DNA from: Bin80 sp965203305
Lineage (GTDB): Bacteria; Bacteroidota; Rhodothermia; Rhodothermales; Bin80
DNA length: 64,000 nt
NCBI GenBank assembly: GCA_965203305.1
Contig: OZ241874.1
Coordinates: 1,612,001-1,676,000, forward strand
Direction of reading: 5' to 3'
The notes under the pieces were generated by a model. That model searched no databases. It was not told the DNA's origin and saw only the letters and a program-made list of their open reading frames with translations. Each line of letters opens with the position of its first letter. Positions within the stretch are counted from its first letter, which is position 1. Shown piece by piece: positions 61,827 to 64,000 of this stretch. The position numbers were made by a program, and so were the translations under genes.

Positions 61827-63230
61827 ATGCATCAAATGTACAAACTTTTTCTGCCATTTCTGGCAGCTTTCCTTCTTGTGGTGACGTCTGTATCCGCCCA
61901 GACAACTGGCAATCTGGAAATGGCTACGGTGGACTTCACATGGCAGCCCAGCCAGGATGAGGGGGTTGGGTTTTCCCTGGCCCCTGCAGGTTCCCCCGGG
62001 ATTCCTGCCTACGCCCCGGGGATTAGCTCTGGTGCCAGAAGTATTGCCGGCCCAGTGGACTTGGACAATGACGGCAAAATGGAGGTGGTGTTGTCCGATT
62101 ATTCGGGGGGAGGGCGCATTCATGTCATTGAAAACATCGGCACAGATATGTGGGAGTTAATTTATTCTTCCTACACATTGAACCCTACCCTTGGAACCAG
62201 TAATAATGCTCGTGGTGTGGGGGCAGGAAATTTAGATGGAGATGATTTTGGGGAGGTCTATCTCTTCTTGGGGCATGGCTTGGAGGAGACCAGTCCTGCC
62301 CGTGCATTTTTGGGTGGTCCACGTCTTGGTGCCCTGGAAGCGAATGGAGACAACTCATTTGAACTGCTTCCCAGCCTCTGGGATTTTGACGGGGAAGAGA
62401 ATATTCCCGACAGATTCAGAATTGAGCGGATGATGATTGCGGATGCAGACGGAGATGATATTGATGAGTTGCTCTTTGCAAATAATGGGTCAGCCAATCC
62501 GTTTGACAGCTGGTATGTCGTGAGTGCAAACGATCTGAGCGGGCTGGCGACCTGGACGCAAGAGGCAAGATTCACCAGCAGATCTGATTCTGTTGATCAA
62601 GTCAACCGAGGGGGCGGGAGCCCGTATTCCATTGTTCCTGCAGATCTGGATGGGGATGGAACTCATGAGCTTGCGCTGGCGAGTTGGAATAATCTGAACT
62701 TCTCCAATGTGGATGTGACCGGAGCGAACATGTATATGAGTCCATCAGGGGATAATGCTCATTACAAGGCATCTGAAAGAGATGAGGTTCCTCTGTTTGG
62801 GTGTACAGCGGTTGATATGGACATGAATGGAGATGACGAGGTGTACTGCCCGGCGTACTCGTCAGGAGGTCTTGCCATCATCAACTACGAGGAAGGGGAG
62901 AATCCTCTGGAGATTACTGCGGAGAATGTAGTCTATCCGCTTCTCGAAAATATATCAAGTCTTGGAATTACCTCTGGGGATATTGACGGGGACGGAGCTC
63001 CAGAACTGATTGCGACCGGCCCCAGTTACTCCCCAAGTGACCAAGAGAAGGAGTCTTCTCCGAGATGGGTAACGGTTGTAGACTACAACAACGATCACGA
63101 AAAAGGTGTGGAAGATCCGAGCAGCTACAGAGTACGGCATCTGGAGTTCCCCATGCCAGAACAGATCATGTTTGTAAGCGTCCGAACAGCCCTGTCTTGC
63201 CCCTGTATTTTGGCATACGCCCCTGTCTAG
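61827..63230 (+). CDS. Secreted FG-GAP/VCBS repeat protein, 3' end cut by IS66
   Basis: The protein starts with a signal peptide (MHQMYKLFLPFLAAFLLVVT-SVSAQ) followed by six calcium-binding-like FG-GAP motifs: DLDNDGKMEVVLSD, NLDGDDFGEVYLF, DADGDDIDELLFAN, DLDGDGTHELALAS, DMDMNGDDEVYC and DIDGDGAPELIATG. These build a beta-propeller found in surface adhesins. About 449 native residues remain. The last 18 or so (SVRTALSCPCILAYAPV) come from the insertion sequence that begins at 63174. The missing C-terminus presumably carried a sorting domain. It was probably secreted when intact. Confidence 0.85.
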   Translation: MHQMYKLFLPFLAAFLLVVTSVSAQTTGNLEMATVDFTWQPSQDEGVGFSLAPAGSPGIPAYAPGISSGARSIAGPVDLDNDGKMEVVLSDYSGGGRIHVIENIGTDMWELIYSSYTLNPTLGTSNNARGVGAGNLDGDDFGEVYLFLGHGLEETSPARAFLGGPRLGALEANGDNSFELLPSLWDFDGEENIPDRFRIERMMIADADGDDIDELLFANNGSANPFDSWYVVSANDLSGLATWTQEARFTSRSDSVDQVNRGGGSPYSIVPADLDGDGTHELALASWNNLNFSNVDVTGANMYMSPSGDNAHYKASERDEVPLFGCTAVDMDMNGDDEVYCPAYSSGGLAIINYEEGENPLEITAENVVYPLLENISSLGITSGDIDGDGAPELIATGPSYSPSDQEKESSPRWVTVVDYNNDHEKGVEDPSSYRVRHLEFPMPEQIMFVSVRTALSCPCILAYAPV

Positions 63231-64000
63231 GGTTGGTGCCTTCCTGCGGCATATTCTGTGAGGGGATCAGGGATTCCGAAGGCAGAGAGGTTCTGTGTGT
63301 TCCCGGGAGTTTCCGTTTGTGATTCTCGTCCCCTGTTCTGTGCGGGTCTGCCGGGTGCGTCCTACTTTTTCTGGCGGGAACCAAGCGATGGTTTTGGATC
63401 CCGTGTCGTTCCCGCGGGGAAGCGGGGGAGGCTATGCTGCCTTGGCGAGTGGCACTTGTTGTTCTTTCTGCCGGGTCGCCTTCCAGTGATGAGGCAGCAG
63501 CGTGTGGAGCTCTTCGTCAGGCGTGGTTTCCACGCGCCTCAGGATATCCATCAGCCACTCCTGCGGATGGACTTCATGGAGTTGGCAAGTACTGAGCAGA
63601 GAGTAGATCGTGGCGGCATTGGCGGCGGCCGCATGCGAGCCGGCAAACAGGTAGTTCTTGCGTCCCAGTGCAATGGGACGAACCCGGTTCTCCACGAGAT
63701 TGTTGTCAATCTCCACGCGTCCATTGCGGGTGAAGCCGCTCAGGCGATCCCATAGCTTCAGGGTGTAGCGCACGGCTCTGAACCAGAAGGTGTCATTGTC
63801 CCCGGTGTGTTCTCGCAGGAGGGCTTCCAGCACCTGCAGGATGGGGACGGACTGCTCCTGGCGCACCCGCACCCGCTCCGCAGCGTCTGCCCCCTGCTCG
63901 CGGAGCTCGTCCTCCACTGCATACAGCTGCTGGATCAGCACCACAGCCTGTTCCGCCTGTGGGGAGTTCTCTCCCTCGGCACGCAGAGCATTCTTGAATT
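63174..64000 (-). mobile_element. IS66-family insertion sequence (right part, continues beyond window)
   Basis: The element begins GTAAGCGTCCG, the IS66-type terminal sequence, exactly where the FG-GAP protein loses its repeat pattern. The 8 bases before it (TCATGTTT) should recur at the other end outside the window. The transposase gene on the minus strand fills the rest of the visible part, with 258 bp between its stop and the end. Confidence 0.88.
63432..64000 (-). CDS. tnpC: IS66 transposase, C-terminal part
   Basis: The visible 189 residues are open to the window edge. They contain the IS66 (TnpC) C-terminal signature VENRVRPIALGRKNYLFAGS followed by SHAAAANAATIYSLLSTCQL and HPQEWLMDILRRV. 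The frame upstream of 63944 continues F-K-N-A-L-R-A-E-G, typical of the transposase core. The DDE residues are partly outside the window (the glutamate of the DDE triad lies in the visible VENRVRP box). It is the transposase of the element that interrupts the FG-GAP gene. Confidence 0.95.
   Translation of the reverse strand, partial: FKNALRAEGENSPQAEQAVVLIQQLYAVEDELREQGADAAERVRVRQEQSVPILQVLEALLREHTGDNDTFWFRAVRYTLKLWDRLSGFTRNGRVEIDNNLVENRVRPIALGRKNYLFAGSHAAAANAATIYSLLSTCQLHEVHPQEWLMDILRRVETTPDEELHTLLPHHWKATRQKEQQVPLAKAA

Overview
The window looks like a chromosomal segment from a Bacteroidota/Rhodothermota-type bacterium (FCB group). The evidence is a subtilase with a Por/T9SS-like C-terminal sorting domain, a TonB receptor, a BNR/sortilin-like exoprotein, several parvulin foldases next to MoxR, GlnRS with a C-terminal GatB/YqeY-like domain, and few clear Shine-Dalgarno sites. 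It carries an unusual load of repeats, frameshifts and insertion scars, which suggests active mobile elements and ongoing gene decay. Some single-base frameshifts could instead be sequence errors.

Layout. 1-4004 (minus): a TRAP transporter (dctP-dctQ-dctM) followed by tagaturonate reductase, a probable hexuronate uptake/catabolism operon. 4450-10835 (minus): three periplasmic foldase/lipoprotein genes, moxR and a DMT permease. 11019-16197: a wrecked IS1595-like transposase start, then a single-chain Type ISP restriction-modification enzyme. 16301-18146: gltX and an ACT-domain gene. 18190-20787: a decayed LRR gene and a second LRR gene built from 285-bp tandem repeats. 21349-28741: AAA+ ATPase paralogues with glnS and a biotin-carrier gene between them. 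29065-32897: rpsO, pnp (frameshifted) and an M16 peptidase. 32984-35716: subtilase-LRR. 36181-40810: epimerase, scpA, scpB, rluB and guaB. 40837-42113: another AAA+ element. 42186-52947: oxidoreductase, SAM hydrolase, TonB receptor, tmk, lipoprotein, BNR protein, M23 peptidase and cobalamin adenosyltransferase. 53509-56788: a rearranged lipoprotein locus and a Panacea-domain gene with a tiny membrane ORF. 56937-60262: ABC ATPase, lipoprotein, PAP2, Sua5/TsaC, tRNA-Phe and tRNA-Asp. 60562-64000: ion channel, then an FG-GAP protein gene cut by an IS66 element that runs off the window.

The strongest novelty candidate is a family of IS-sized elements (about 1.3-1.5 kb) whose only gene is an AAA+ ATPase. 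Two copies (27214-28741, 40837-42113) have inverted ends of about 30 bp, with the stop codon abutting one end. A third (22514-24045) sits inside the 3' end of a fourth paralogue. Removing it together with one copy of the flanking 9-bp repeat AGAGGGATA restores that paralogue's frame and a C-terminal motif shared by the family. No transposase is encoded within them.

A second candidate is the lipoprotein locus 53891-55763. Two 267-bp direct repeats (261/267 identical) bracket a 1.3-kb segment with 19-bp inverted repeats at its ends. Inverting that segment would fuse an orphan ORF in frame to a lipoprotein signal peptide.
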